A stretch of 64,000 nt of DNA from Qipengyuania_B sp965214525 (GCA_965214525.1 OZ243959.1:2108001-2172000), one strand, 5' to 3'; shown: positions 50,642-59,396, counted from the first letter of the stretch. Program-made: numbers and translations. The notes: a model not told the origin generated them from the sequence alone.

Positions 50642-51316
50642 ATGGTTCGAATGAAGCGAAAGACCTTTACCTTCTCGATAGCCCTTTTTGCCGGGGCCAT
50701 CGGTCTGAACATAGCCACCGCTGAATCCTCCGTCGCGATGGCTCAAGAGAATCAAGCAGTATCCATCGATCCAATGGTGGAAATACCGCTGACAGAAGAA
50801 ACGGTTCCCGTGTTCGTCACCAAGGAAATGGTGCAGAATATCCCGGTCGAACCAACCCCCCCCACCGATCATATGGACATCGAAGTCGCACCCGCAGCGG
50901 CATCGCTGCGTGATCTCGTGGCGCAGACTTCGACCGACGGGCGTTTGTCCGATGAACTGCAATGCCTTGCCGGTGCTATCTACTTCGAAGCCCGGGGCGA
51001 GCCGCTATCCGGCCAACTGGCCGTGGGACAGGTCATCGCCAACCGGGCGGACGACAGGCGTTTTCCATCGAGCTATTGCGGCGTCGTCTATCAGCGGGCG
51101 CAGTTCTCGTTCATCAAGAACGGGACGATGCCCAAGCCTCGCACAGGCAGCAAGGCTTGGCGCAATGCCGTCGCCATTGCGCGCATCGTGCACAACGCCC
51201 ATTGGGAAAGCGAGGCAGCAGATGCGCTTTATTTCCATGCGAAATACGTGAAACCGCGCTGGGCCAACCGTAAAGTGGCACGCGCCACCATCAACACCCA
51301 CATCTTCTACAAATAA
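50642..51316 (+). CDS. SleB/CwlJ-type cell wall hydrolase
   Basis: About 224 residues. A signal peptide (MKRKTFTFSIALFAGAIGLNIATA) leads to a Pro/Glu-rich linker and a C-terminal Hydrolase_2 (SleB/CwlJ) domain: LQCLAGAIYFEARGEPLSGQLAVGQVIANR, DDRRFPSSYCGVVYQ, and ALYFHAKYVKPRW. The Glu in YFEARGE is the family's catalytic candidate. In Gram-negatives these are putative lytic enzymes of unclear role. Several starts are possible (50594, 50642, 50651). The region 50467-50641 has no gene. Confidence 0.87.
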   Translation: MVRMKRKTFTFSIALFAGAIGLNIATAESSVAMAQENQAVSIDPMVEIPLTEETVPVFVTKEMVQNIPVEPTPPTDHMDIEVAPAAASLRDLVAQTSTDGRLSDELQCLAGAIYFEARGEPLSGQLAVGQVIANRADDRRFPSSYCGVVYQRAQFSFIKNGTMPKPRTGSKAWRNAVAIARIVHNAHWESEAADALYFHAKYVKPRWANRKVARATINTHIFYK

Positions 51317-51350
51317 GCTAGGTATCGCGGTGGCTTGGGCCACGACGAGG

Positions 51351-52124
51351 TCAGTCGGCCAATTGCACCCATACGGGCGCATGGTCGCTGGCCTTCTCGC
51401 GTCCGCGATGATCCTTGTCTACGCCCGCCGCCTGCAAACGGTCGGCCAGTTCGGGCGAGAGCAGCAGGTGATCGATGCGAAAGCCGTGATCGCGGGGCCA
51501 TGCACCCGCCTGGTAATCCCAGAACGTCCATAGGCCGCCCCGTGGATGGAGTGTGCCGAGCGCGTCGGTCCATCCATCGGCCAGCAACGCCGCATACTCA
51601 TCGCGCGTTGCGGGCTGCATCAAGGCATCGCCGGCCAGGGCGGCGGGGGACCAGATGTCCTTGTCCTGTGGCACCACGTTATAATCGCCAACCAGAGCCG
51701 TCGGCAGTTCCAGGCGCCATAGATTCTGCGCATGGGCACGCAGCCGCCGCATCCAGGCAAGCTTGTAATCGAATTTGGGGCCCGGCTGCGGGTTGCCATT
51801 GGGCAGGTAGATCGATGCCACGCGCACCCCGGCGACATCCGCTTCGAGATAGCGTGCCTGTTCGTCCTCGTCGTCGCCTAGAAGGCCGCGCTGCGTTTCG
51901 ACGGGCTCGATCCCATCGGCCAGGATGGCGACCCCGTTAAAGCCTTTCTGGCCATGCCAGATAGCGCGATAGCCGATCGCTTCGAAATCCTTGGCAGGAA
52001 AGCCCTCGTCCTGGGTCTTGATCTCCTGCAGACAGGCGACAGTCGGACGCGTCTCTTCCAGCCATTCCAGCAGGCGCGGCAACCGCGCCTTGATCCCGTT
52101 GATATTGAAACTGGCGATTTTCAT
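51351..52124 (-). CDS. xth: Exodeoxyribonuclease III / AP endonuclease
   Basis: 257-residue EEP-family nuclease for abasic-site cleavage in base-excision repair. Motifs: SFNINGIKARLPRLLEWL, CLQEIKTQ (metal Glu), GVAILADG, VGDYNVVP (Asp/Asn), and SDHAPVWVQL (Asp/His). Full length of the XthA group. It converges on the SleB-type gene and is followed by erpA upstream on the same strand. Confidence 0.95.
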   Translation of the reverse strand: MKIASFNINGIKARLPRLLEWLEETRPTVACLQEIKTQDEGFPAKDFEAIGYRAIWHGQKGFNGVAILADGIEPVETQRGLLGDDEDEQARYLEADVAGVRVASIYLPNGNPQPGPKFDYKLAWMRRLRAHAQNLWRLELPTALVGDYNVVPQDKDIWSPAALAGDALMQPATRDEYAALLADGWTDALGTLHPRGGLWTFWDYQAGAWPRDHGFRIDHLLLSPELADRLQAAGVDKDHRGREKASDHAPVWVQLAD

Positions 52125-52162
52125 CGCCTGTCCATAGCGCCCGAAACCGCGTGCGGTCTAAC

Positions 52163-52492
52163 CTAAATGCTGAAGCTGGAGCCACATCCGCAGCCCGCCG
52201 CCGCCTGCGGGTTTTCCACCCGGAAGGCCGCTCCGCCCAGCGATTCGACGAAGTCGACGGTGCTGCCCGACACCAGATCGAGGCTGACCGGATCGACCAC
52301 CAGCCGAACGCCATCGGTTTCGCTGATGCTGTCGTCCGGCTCGACATCGCCCGCCAGATCGAAGCTGTATTGGAAGCCCGAGCAGCCGCCGCCTTCGACA
52401 GACAGACGAAGCATGGCCGGCTTGCCCTGCTTTTGCGCGATCATAGCCACGCGCCGCGCGGCCGAGGTAGTGAGGATCAGGGGGCTGGACAT
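52163..52492 (-). CDS. erpA: Iron-sulfur cluster insertion protein ErpA
   Basis: 109-residue A-type carrier that passes Fe-S clusters to apoproteins. The three conserved cysteines are in EGGGCSGFQYSF and GCGCGSSF. It contains the conserved VESLGGAAFRVENPQA. Upstream 31 bases lies the CBS-domain gene. No other isc/suf genes are nearby. Confidence 0.94.
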   Translation of the reverse strand: MSSPLILTTSAARRVAMIAQKQGKPAMLRLSVEGGGCSGFQYSFDLAGDVEPDDSISETDGVRLVVDPVSLDLVSGSTVDFVESLGGAAFRVENPQAAAGCGCGSSFSI

Positions 52493-52523
52493 GTGGCGGA
52501 TATAAGACCTGACGAACCCGTTC

Positions 52524-52955
52524 TCAACTGGCGGTGATGTATTGACGCATCGCCGCCGCTTCCTGCTTCACCTCGTCCATCTTGTTTTTCACCATGTCGC
52601 CGATCGAGACGAACCCGCACATCTGACCGTCCTTGAGTACCGGCAGGTGACGAATGCGGCGTTTGGTCATCAGCGCAAGCGCATCGTCCACGCTGGTTTC
52701 GGGCGATACGGTGATGGCAGGGGCGGTCATCACCTCGCCTACGGTGCGCTTGAGGCAGACCTGCCCCTCATCGGCAATGCGGTAGGTCAGATCGCGCTCG
52801 GAAAAGATCCCCACGACCTCGTTGTCCTCCACGATCGGAACCGCCCCGATGCGGTTGGAAGCCAGTATGGCAACAGCCTGGGCGACGGTATTGCTCGACC
52901 GGGCGACGATGATCGAATCGGCCGATTTGCCTGTCAAAAGCTGCTTGATATCCAT
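52524..52955 (-). CDS. CBS domain-containing protein
   Basis: 143 residues, two CBS motifs in tandem (a Bateman module) and nothing else: TVAQAVAILASNRIGAVPIVEDNEVVGIFSERDL and SVDDALALMTKRRIRHLPVLKDGQMCGFVSIGDMV. Such small proteins bind adenosyl nucleotides and regulate partner enzymes, here unknown. A GGGAGGCAACGG site precedes the ATG; the longer open frame to 53246 crosses the divergent gene and is not used. Confidence 0.92.
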   Translation of the reverse strand: MDIKQLLTGKSADSIIVARSSNTVAQAVAILASNRIGAVPIVEDNEVVGIFSERDLTYRIADEGQVCLKRTVGEVMTAPAITVSPETSVDDALALMTKRRIRHLPVLKDGQMCGFVSIGDMVKNKMDEVKQEAAAMRQYITAS

Positions 52956-53072
52956 CCGTTGCCTCCCCGTTTTACCGCGCGACGCCGCACCATGAGGCAC
53001 CGGCATAACACAAACCGGCGCCAAAAGCGATTGTTGCTTGGGCAACGACAATGGTTGCCATGGGAGAAGCCG

Positions 53073-53384
53073 ATGCCCACACAGGCACTCATGGTGCGCA
53101 AAAGTCCGCTCGACGATCCTCGCAACGCTGCTTTCGCCTGGAAGCGGTTCAAGCGCATCATGCGCGCGATTGCGTTGCTGGCACTGGCCCTGATAGCGGT
53201 AGCGTTCGTCGTGATCTGGTTGAGCGGCGAGCCGGTCTCGATCCATTTCTATGCGGCTGTCGCCATCGGCATCGCGTTCACGCTGCTGCTGACCGGGGGG
53301 CTGATGAGCCTCGTCTTCCTATCCAGCGGAACGGGCCATGACGAAGCCGTGGAAGACCCCCTCGATGATCGACGCCGCCGCTGA
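53073..53384 (+). CDS. Small membrane protein with two helices
   Basis: 103 residues. A basic N-terminal segment (PRNAAFAWKRFKRIMRA) is followed by two predicted membrane helices (IALLALALIAVAFVVIWL and YAAVAIGIAFTLLLTGGLMSLVFL) and an acidic/Arg tail. The start ATG 53073 has GGAGAAG upstream; ATG 53091 is an alternative. No family is recognised. It is divergent from the CBS-domain gene and converges on the ferredoxin-like gene. Confidence 0.75.
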   Translation: MPTQALMVRKSPLDDPRNAAFAWKRFKRIMRAIALLALALIAVAFVVIWLSGEPVSIHFYAAVAIGIAFTLLLTGGLMSLVFLSSGTGHDEAVEDPLDDRRRR

Positions 53385-53392
53385 GACGATCG

Positions 53393-53779
53393 TCAGCCGA
53401 CAGGCGGCGTCAGCTGGTAATCCAGCACCACCTTGCCGCCCACCAGATGCTCCTGGATGATCCGTTCGAGAACAGGGGGGTGGCAGGAATGATACCAGAC
53501 GTTGTCCGGCCACACGACCGCGATGGGCCCCGCCTCGCAGATCTGCAGGCAATCGGCCTTGGTGCGGGCGATCCCGCCAGTACCGTCAACGCGCTTCGGG
53601 CCAGTCAGGCCCAGGCTTTTCAGCCGCTGCTTGAGATACGCCCAGGCTTGCTTTCCATCCTTGTGGGAACAGCATTTCTGCTTCTCCGATACCGCGCACA
53701 GGAAGATATGGCGTTCGATCGTCTTGCCGCCAAGTTTGCCCAGAGCGCGCTCTGCCTGATGCACGTTGCAGGCGCTCAT
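53393..53779 (-). CDS. 2Fe-2S ferredoxin-like (thioredoxin-fold) protein
   Basis: 128 residues. Cysteines in HIFLCAVSEKQKCCSHKDG and ADCLQICEAGP follow the C-x(n)-C ... CxxxC pattern of thioredoxin-like [2Fe-2S] ferredoxins; a further one occurs in YHSCHPP. The protein probably binds one [2Fe-2S] cluster; its redox partner is unknown. Its ATG overlaps the S9 peptidase stop (ATGA), suggesting coupling with that gene. Confidence 0.85.
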   Translation of the reverse strand: MSACNVHQAERALGKLGGKTIERHIFLCAVSEKQKCCSHKDGKQAWAYLKQRLKSLGLTGPKRVDGTGGIARTKADCLQICEAGPIAVVWPDNVWYHSCHPPVLERIIQEHLVGGKVVLDYQLTPPVG

Positions 53780-55911
53780 CGTGCAGCAGCAGCTCCCTCG
53801 TCCGTCAACCAACGATCCAGCCAGGCGAACACCGTTTCATGCCATTGCACCGAATTGCGGGGATCGAGCACCCAATGATTCTCGTCCGGGAAGACCAGCA
53901 ATTTGGCCGGGACGTTCTGCTCCTGCAAGGCAGTGAAGCTTGCCAGCCCTTGCGTGTAGGGCACGCGGAAATCCCGCTCCCCGGCGATGACCAGCATCGG
54001 GGTCTGCCAGTTCTCGACATAATTCACCGGGTTCCAACGTTCGTACAATTTGCTGTTCTCAGCGTAGGAACCGCCGAAATCCCAGCGTGGAAACCACAAT
54101 TCCTCGGTCGTGTAGTAAAAACTGCGCAAGTCGAACAAGCCGTCATGCTGCACCAGGCAATCGAACCTGTCCGCCCAATTGCCTGCGATCCAGTTCATCA
54201 TGTAGCCGCCATAGGAAGCGCCCATCGCGCAGGCCCGTTCGCCGTCGATCTGGCTGTCGCGTTCCAGCGCCGCGGCGAGACCCTTCTGCAAGTCCTCCAG
54301 TGGTTTTCCGCCCCAATCGCGGTTGATGGCATCGGTGAATGCCTGCCCGTATCCGGTGCTGCCGTGGAAGTCGATCGACACCACGGCATAGCCCTGGCTG
54401 GCGACCACCCGGGGGTTCCAGCGGGTCGACCAGCTATCGTTGAACGATCCCTGCGGACCGCCATGCACATACAGGATGACGGGCAGCTTGCCCGAATAGT
54501 CGGCCAGCTTGGTAATCTGTCCGAACACCTCGTCTCCGTTCGCTCCGGCAAAGCTGAACCGTTGCGTCGCAACCGGGGCCAGGCGCAACAACCGGGAGGT
54601 TGCGACATCGGTCAGCGAGCGGGCCGGGCCGGACCCGTCCGAAAGAAATATTTCAGGCGCAGCGGCGATGGAGTCGCGCGTGAAAAGCAAGCGCCCACCG
54701 GGGAGCGGCATCAGATTGCCGATATGCGCCTCGTTGCCTGGCAACAGGTCGAGCCGCTCGACATCTCCGGTGCGTGGGTCGATGCGGAAGGCCGGAGTGT
54801 CGAGCACATCCTGCGCGGTGGCGACGATGTGCCGGCTGTCGGGCGTCCAGGCGATGGTGCCAAAGCTGCGGTCGAACGCTTGGGTCAATGCGCGGGTTTG
54901 CCCGGTCTGCAGGTCGGTCAGATGGATGACCATGCGATCGGATTCGTACCCGGGCCGTTCCATCGCCGCATAAGCCAGCCAGCGGCCATTGGGGGAGGGG
55001 GCGGGCAGGGTATCGGTCGCTTGGTTCGCTTGAGTCAGATTGCGAGGTCTCCCGCCCGAAAGATCGGAAAAATAGATATCGGTATTGGTCGACCGCGGTT
55101 CGTCAGCATCGGATGAACGGGCGACGAAATATAACCCGGCACCATCGGGTGCCCAGGCAATTTCCTCCGCCCCGCCAAAGGGTTTGGTCGGGGTGTCGCC
55201 GGTCAGCGCCCCTTCGCCAGCCGGACCGTCAAGCGCGATCGGTTGGCCATCTACCCGCCCATCGACAACGGGGTAGACGAAGACCCGCCCGAAGGTGCCG
55301 GGGGTCTCCCACTCGTCCCAATGTCGGTAGAAGCCGTCCGCGCCATCATACAGCCGACCGCTCCCGGGCCCCGGTAGATAGGATCGCGTATCGCGGTCGC
55401 AGGAGAAATCAGAGCAGGTGCGTGGCAGATCCCCCCAGACCGCCAGGCGGTTGCCGTCGGGCGACAGGCGGTATCCTCCGATCGGTACGTCTCCGAAGTC
55501 GGCTATCATCTGAAGGTTCGTCAAAGCCCCGTCGCGGCCAAGCCGGGCGCTCCAGATGCGCCGGGTTTCCGCAGACAGGCCATCGCCCGCTCGCTCCGAT
55601 ACAAAGGTGATGCGCCCGTTCGGCGCAAATTGCACATCGCTCGCTCCGCCCAGATCGAGCGCGACCGCGGGCGTATCCGGCTTGGCGAGATCATGCAGGA
55701 AATAGCGGGTCGCCCGGGAGAAATCCGTCCGGTCGGTTTCCCGCACCGCGTAGATCATCAACGTGCCGGCCTCGTTGACCGCCGTTGCGCCAAGCCTGGG
55801 CAGGGTAGCCAGGTCTTCGGCGCTTAGCGCGGGCGGCTGCGTCTGCGCCGCGAGCGGCATGGCGAGAGAGGCGGTCAGGGCGGCGAGGGGGAGGAATATC
55901 GCGCGGTTCAT
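53776..55911 (-). CDS. S9 family peptidase (prolyl oligopeptidase/DPP type), secreted
   Basis: 711 residues. A signal peptide (MNRAIFLPLAALTASLAMPLAAQ) is followed by a WD40-like/PD40 beta-propeller and a C-terminal alpha/beta-hydrolase domain. The catalytic Ser is in MGASYGGYMMNW, the Asp is likely in AGERDFRVPY and the His in DENHWVLDP. It belongs to the acylaminoacyl-/dipeptidyl-peptidase group, which trims oligopeptides in the periplasm. The downstream ferredoxin-like gene overlaps its stop by 4 bases. Confidence 0.94.
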   Translation of the reverse strand: MNRAIFLPLAALTASLAMPLAAQTQPPALSAEDLATLPRLGATAVNEAGTLMIYAVRETDRTDFSRATRYFLHDLAKPDTPAVALDLGGASDVQFAPNGRITFVSERAGDGLSAETRRIWSARLGRDGALTNLQMIADFGDVPIGGYRLSPDGNRLAVWGDLPRTCSDFSCDRDTRSYLPGPGSGRLYDGADGFYRHWDEWETPGTFGRVFVYPVVDGRVDGQPIALDGPAGEGALTGDTPTKPFGGAEEIAWAPDGAGLYFVARSSDADEPRSTNTDIYFSDLSGGRPRNLTQANQATDTLPAPSPNGRWLAYAAMERPGYESDRMVIHLTDLQTGQTRALTQAFDRSFGTIAWTPDSRHIVATAQDVLDTPAFRIDPRTGDVERLDLLPGNEAHIGNLMPLPGGRLLFTRDSIAAAPEIFLSDGSGPARSLTDVATSRLLRLAPVATQRFSFAGANGDEVFGQITKLADYSGKLPVILYVHGGPQGSFNDSWSTRWNPRVVASQGYAVVSIDFHGSTGYGQAFTDAINRDWGGKPLEDLQKGLAAALERDSQIDGERACAMGASYGGYMMNWIAGNWADRFDCLVQHDGLFDLRSFYYTTEELWFPRWDFGGSYAENSKLYERWNPVNYVENWQTPMLVIAGERDFRVPYTQGLASFTALQEQNVPAKLLVFPDENHWVLDPRNSVQWHETVFAWLDRWLTDEGAAAAR

Positions 55912-55987
55912 CCGCCCTTTGTAATCACATCATCGGGGGAAGTTAAGCCATTGCGCAATCGCGTAACGTGGGAACTGCGCGCCGATA

Positions 55988-56620
55988 TCAGGGCCGGCGG
56001 GCAATCCGCGCGATCTCTGCCTTCACGACGCGCTCGACCATATCGGGCAGGTTCGCCTCCAGCCATTGCGCCAGCATGGGACGCAGCAATTCGCGCGCCA
56101 GTCCTTCCAAGGACGTTTCGCGCGGCGGGGATGCATCGTCGCCCTGCCGGCCGCTCGACAAGCGCGCCACCTCGGCAAAGGTCTTGCGCATGGAATCGCG
56201 CACGATCGCACTCGTCAAGGGCTCGCCGCTCGTGTCCGCGGCTCCGTCATCCTCGGCTGACCCGTCTTCTTCCGGAAAATCCCCGCCCTCGGGGTATTCC
56301 GCGAACGCATCGTCGGGTTCTGCGCCGGGCAGATCGTAAGCGACATTCTCTTCGTGCTGTTCGTTCATGGGTATGGCCCGATCATGTTCCTGTGCGCTCG
56401 ACCGGGGGACCATCTCCTGTTCGCCCAGTTCGAGGATCTCGTCGGCTTCGTCCGCATCAGCGGGGTCGGTCGCCCGGTTGCCTTGAGACTGGAATGCATC
56501 ATCGTCATCCCCCTCCTCGGCAACGGGCATGTGCCTGTCGTCGTCGCGCGCATCGCGGGCGATCACCCGCTTGATGGAATCGAGAATCTCTTCGACCGAC
56601 GGTTCGCCGCGATAGTTCAT
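55988..56620 (-). CDS. popZ: PopZ-like polar organizing protein (DUF2497)
   Basis: 210 residues. The N-terminal EPSVEEILDSIKRVIARD is the conserved PopZ helix that binds client proteins. A long acidic, disordered middle (Asp/Glu/Pro-rich, residues ~22-140) follows. The C-terminal ETSLEGLARELLRPMLAQWLEANLPDMVERVVKAEIARI is the DUF2497 oligomerisation helices. In Caulobacter PopZ condenses at cell poles and tethers ParB-parS. The client and anchor parts are both present here. It lies between tolC and the S9 peptidase, all minus strand. Middle-region length is greater than in Caulobacter PopZ (177 residues in total). Confidence 0.9.
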   Translation of the reverse strand: MNYRGEPSVEEILDSIKRVIARDARDDDRHMPVAEEGDDDDAFQSQGNRATDPADADEADEILELGEQEMVPRSSAQEHDRAIPMNEQHEENVAYDLPGAEPDDAFAEYPEGGDFPEEDGSAEDDGAADTSGEPLTSAIVRDSMRKTFAEVARLSSGRQGDDASPPRETSLEGLARELLRPMLAQWLEANLPDMVERVVKAEIARIARRP

Positions 56621-56704
56621 AGTGCTACCCCTGGGTTCGTGCGCCGCATGCCGGACACAAAGACTTACCGAACGACGTCGCGATCGACCTCGCCCATTGC
56701 GGTA

Positions 56705-58213
56705 TCATCGGACACGATGGGATCGGTTGCAAGAGGGTCGATCGAAGCGTCCGCAGCCGGGACATCTACGGTACGCGGTGACCGGGTTGCAGGATCGGCC
56801 TGGCGCTGCCAATCGAACCAGGCCTCGTCCACCCGCTCGTAATTCACGACCGGATCGTAAAGCACGCCTGCTTCCGCCAAGCCCAAGGTCGCGCGCCTCG
56901 GCCCGGCCCATCGCCGCGAGCAGGGTGAACCCGGCAACGTATGCGTTGCGCCGTGCGGTCACGAGTTGCACCCGCGCGCTCAGCAATTCCTGCTCGGCGT
57001 TCAGCACTTCCAGTATCGTGCGGTTGCCGATCGAATTTTCGGCGCGCACGCCTTCCAGGCTGAGCGCGGCGGCATCGACGGCGGTCTGCGAGGACTCGAT
57101 GATAGCATTGGCGGCCCGCAGGCTGGCCCAGGATGCGCGAACCTGGGCAATGACGTCGCGCTCGACCGCTATCACCTGCTCCAACTGTGCCGCAGCGCGT
57201 GCCTGGGCTTGCCGCTCCAGCGCCGCCGGAAGCCCGCCCTGGTAAAGTGGCAGGGTCAAGCGCACGCCGACCTGGGCAGCGGTGGTCGTCTGCGGAACGC
57301 CGGCGGGGATACCGACGATGGGATCGCTTCCTGAGCCCGGATCGCCCAGCGTGCCGAGGAAATTCTGGTAATCACCGCCCGCGAACACGCTGACCCGGGG
57401 GAGGCGGCCCGATCCCGCCACGTCGATATCGTACCCCGCCGCCGCCGCACGTTCGACTTCGGCGATGAGGTCAGGATTGTTCTCCAGGGCGATCTCGACC
57501 GCCGTCTCCACATCATCGGGCAGGACGGGCAGGGGCGGGGGTTGCTGCAGGTTGGTCGGCGCTTCGCCCACCAACTGGATATAGGTTTCCCGGGCCGAGA
57601 TCAGATTGGCCTGCGCGGACCGCAAGTCGCCTTCCGCCAGGGCCAGTCGCGATTCCGATTGTGCCACATCGGTGCGGGTCAGGATGCCGATCTCGAACCG
57701 GTCGCTCGTAGCCTGGAGATTGACGTCGAGAACGTCGAGCTGGCGGGCGGACAAGGCCACGATCGACTCGTTACGCAGCACGTCCATGTAAGCGGCGACC
57801 ACGCGGGAAAACAGGGCGCTTTCAGTGCCGCGCAGGTCTGCCCGGCCAGCCTGCACACGCTCCTCGGCTGCCCGGATGGAATTCTTGATTGCGCCCCCCG
57901 AATATACCGGCACGCCCAGGTCCACGCCGATGCCAAGGGCGCGCTCGGGAGCGGTGAAGCTGGTCGAGTTCTGCTTGACGAACTCGACATAATCTCCGCT
58001 GGCATTGACGTTTGGACGGCCCGCCGCTTTTTCGATCGGCACGTTTTCATCGATCGCCCGAAGGTTCGCGCGGGCAGCCTCCAGCGACGGATTCTGGAGG
58101 TATGCCTGCAACAAGGCCTCGGCCAGCGTATCCGCCTGGGCCGGACCCGCACTGGCAAGCGCGGCCATTGCGCTTGCGGCTAAGCCGCATCGGAACAGCA
58201 AGCGGTCGTTCAA
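56705..58213 (-). CDS. tolC: TolC family outer membrane efflux protein (frameshift near 3' end)
   Basis: 502 residues as read. Signal peptide, then two homologous OEP halves forming beta-barrel and periplasmic alpha-barrel (TLAEALLQAYLQNPSLEAARANLRA; VGVRLTLPLYQGG). After ...MGRAEARDLGL the frame turns into Arg/Gly/Cys-rich sequence. In another frame a typical TolC tail resumes (LAEAGVLYDPVVNYERVDEAWFDWQ) and runs to a stop at 56665. Removing one base of the CCC run at 56882-56884 restores a continuous 515-residue frame. So the tail is either truncated by a single-base insertion or the base is a sequencing error. Core barrels are complete either way. ATGA overlap with the PCMT-like gene upstream. 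Confidence 0.85.
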   Translation of the reverse strand: MNDRLLFRCGLAASAMAALASAGPAQADTLAEALLQAYLQNPSLEAARANLRAIDENVPIEKAAGRPNVNASGDYVEFVKQNSTSFTAPERALGIGVDLGVPVYSGGAIKNSIRAAEERVQAGRADLRGTESALFSRVVAAYMDVLRNESIVALSARQLDVLDVNLQATSDRFEIGILTRTDVAQSESRLALAEGDLRSAQANLISARETYIQLVGEAPTNLQQPPPLPVLPDDVETAVEIALENNPDLIAEVERAAAAGYDIDVAGSGRLPRVSVFAGGDYQNFLGTLGDPGSGSDPIVGIPAGVPQTTTAAQVGVRLTLPLYQGGLPAALERQAQARAAAQLEQVIAVERDVIAQVRASWASLRAANAIIESSQTAVDAAALSLEGVRAENSIGNRTILEVLNAEQELLSARVQLVTARRNAYVAGFTLLAAMGRAEARDLGLGGSRRALRSGRELRAGGRGLVRLAAPGRSCNPVTAYRRCPGCGRFDRPSCNRSHRVR

Positions 58214-58818
58214 GAGAATTGCCAGGCGACGGGTCTATCGAATTGGGTGAGCCGCGGGATCCCCATCTCGCTGTGGGGAAGCAAGGCCAGCGCATCGCCG
58301 GATCGACGCCCCGTGGCAAGGCAAGAGACGCCGTCGCGCACCATGCCAATCACGGCGCGGCCATCCTCGCCCAGACACCGAACCAAGGTTTCGGGGACTT
58401 GCTCCACTGCACCATCGATTAGCAGCAGAGAGCAGGGTGGCGGCACCTCGCCCGTTTCCTGCGCTGCCTTGTCAGCGCTGAGCAGATGCGTCTGCGCCAC
58501 CAGCGGACGGATCAGTTCCGCCAGATAATCGGGCGCGCCAGATACGATCAACGCGATATCGCCGGGTTGCGGACGGGCTAGTTCCAGCATCATTCCGTGA
58601 AACAGCGGCGGCGCAAGAAACTTACCGTCACTCAATGGCACCGAGCGATCCATGTAAGCGGCTCCGCGCAGCCGTTCGGGCACGAATGCCTCACGTGGAA
58701 CAGCCGCCATCCGCCGAAGAACAATCGTGTCGTTGACCCCACTCGGCCGCAACTGGCTGTCGATCATCGCCTGACGGGCGGCAGCATGGCGATTGCGGGA
58801 GTGCGTATCCATATCCAT
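58210..58818 (-). CDS. Protein-L-isoaspartate methyltransferase-like protein (degenerate)
   Basis: About 202 residues with the PCMT family N-terminal pattern ARQAMIDSQLRPSGVND, REAFVPE, AAYMDRSVPLSDG. The SAM-binding glycine motif (normally GTGSGY) reads LIVSGAPDYLAEL here, so methyl transfer is doubtful. The start is ATG 58818 or 58812. It overlaps tolC by 4 bases, an arrangement often seen in alphaproteobacteria, so it may serve TolC biogenesis or expression rather than protein repair. Confidence 0.82.
   Translation of the reverse strand: MDMDTHSRNRHAAARQAMIDSQLRPSGVNDTIVLRRMAAVPREAFVPERLRGAAYMDRSVPLSDGKFLAPPLFHGMMLELARPQPGDIALIVSGAPDYLAELIRPLVAQTHLLSADKAAQETGEVPPPCSLLLIDGAVEQVPETLVRCLGEDGRAVIGMVRDGVSCLATGRRSGDALALLPHSEMGIPRLTQFDRPVAWQFS
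58687..58702. other. Candidate parS site inside the PCMT-like gene
   Basis: On the minus strand TGTTCCACGTGAGGCA matches 14 of 16 positions of TGTTNCACGTGAAACA; the two mismatches are in the last arm. It lies about 13.5 kb right of the proposed origin, on the opposite side from the other two sites. Without binding data it is only a candidate. Confidence 0.45.
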
Positions 58819-59089
58819 CCGGTGTGTTAGAACAATAATACAGGCCGTCAAGCCGTATCATCGCGGCGAAAGGCCGACGCGCCCTTAGGCGATCCCGCCG
58901 CCATGGCCAAGCGCTTTGCTATTGCGGTGGTGGCCGACCCGGGCGCTGGTCATGCGCCGGTCGGCAACGATCGACGACGGTCTGCCATCGCCGGCAGAAA
59001 TGTTCGCTGCGGAGCCCGCGGCCCCAGCTGTCCCGCGTGCTCCGCAAGCACGGTGGACAGGGCCATAACAACCGGTCCAAGGAACTCGC

Positions 59090-59356
59090 ATGACGATCCT
59101 GGTCATCTTCCTGCTCGGCATCGGTAACATCGCGACGCAACGTGCCGTGGTGAAAAGCGGCCATCCGCAAGTGCGGCGGCTGGAGCAAGCGCTTGGCCGG
59201 CAGGTTTCCCGCATTTCCTTCATCGCGGAATTCGGCATCCTTCTGGCCGCAATGCTGCTCGCTGCGAACGGCTATCCCGGGGCCGCCTGGGTCTATGCGA
59301 TCTACAGCGTTCTCAACGGTATCACCGCCTGGCTGCTGCTGTCCCGGCGCATCTGA
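59090..59356 (+). CDS. Small membrane protein
   Basis: 88 residues with three predicted hydrophobic segments (MTILVIFLLGIGNIA, FIAEFGILLAAMLLAANG, WVYAIYSVLNGITAWLLL) and a basic middle loop. CCAAGGAAC precedes the ATG. It is the first gene of a three-gene plus-strand run with a diacylglycerol-kinase-like gene (40 bases later) and a metallophosphoesterase. No family recognised. The region 58819-59089 upstream holds no gene I support. Confidence 0.75.
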   Translation: MTILVIFLLGIGNIATQRAVVKSGHPQVRRLEQALGRQVSRISFIAEFGILLAAMLLAANGYPGAAWVYAIYSVLNGITAWLLLSRRI

Positions 59357-59396
59357 CGGGAACCGCACCGGGGATCGGATCGCTATCCGATACACT

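Noticed and set aside
58903..59127. 74-residue plus-strand ORF upstream of the small membrane protein
   Set aside because: Cys/Arg/Gly-rich, lacks a ribosome site and overlaps a better supported start at 59090.
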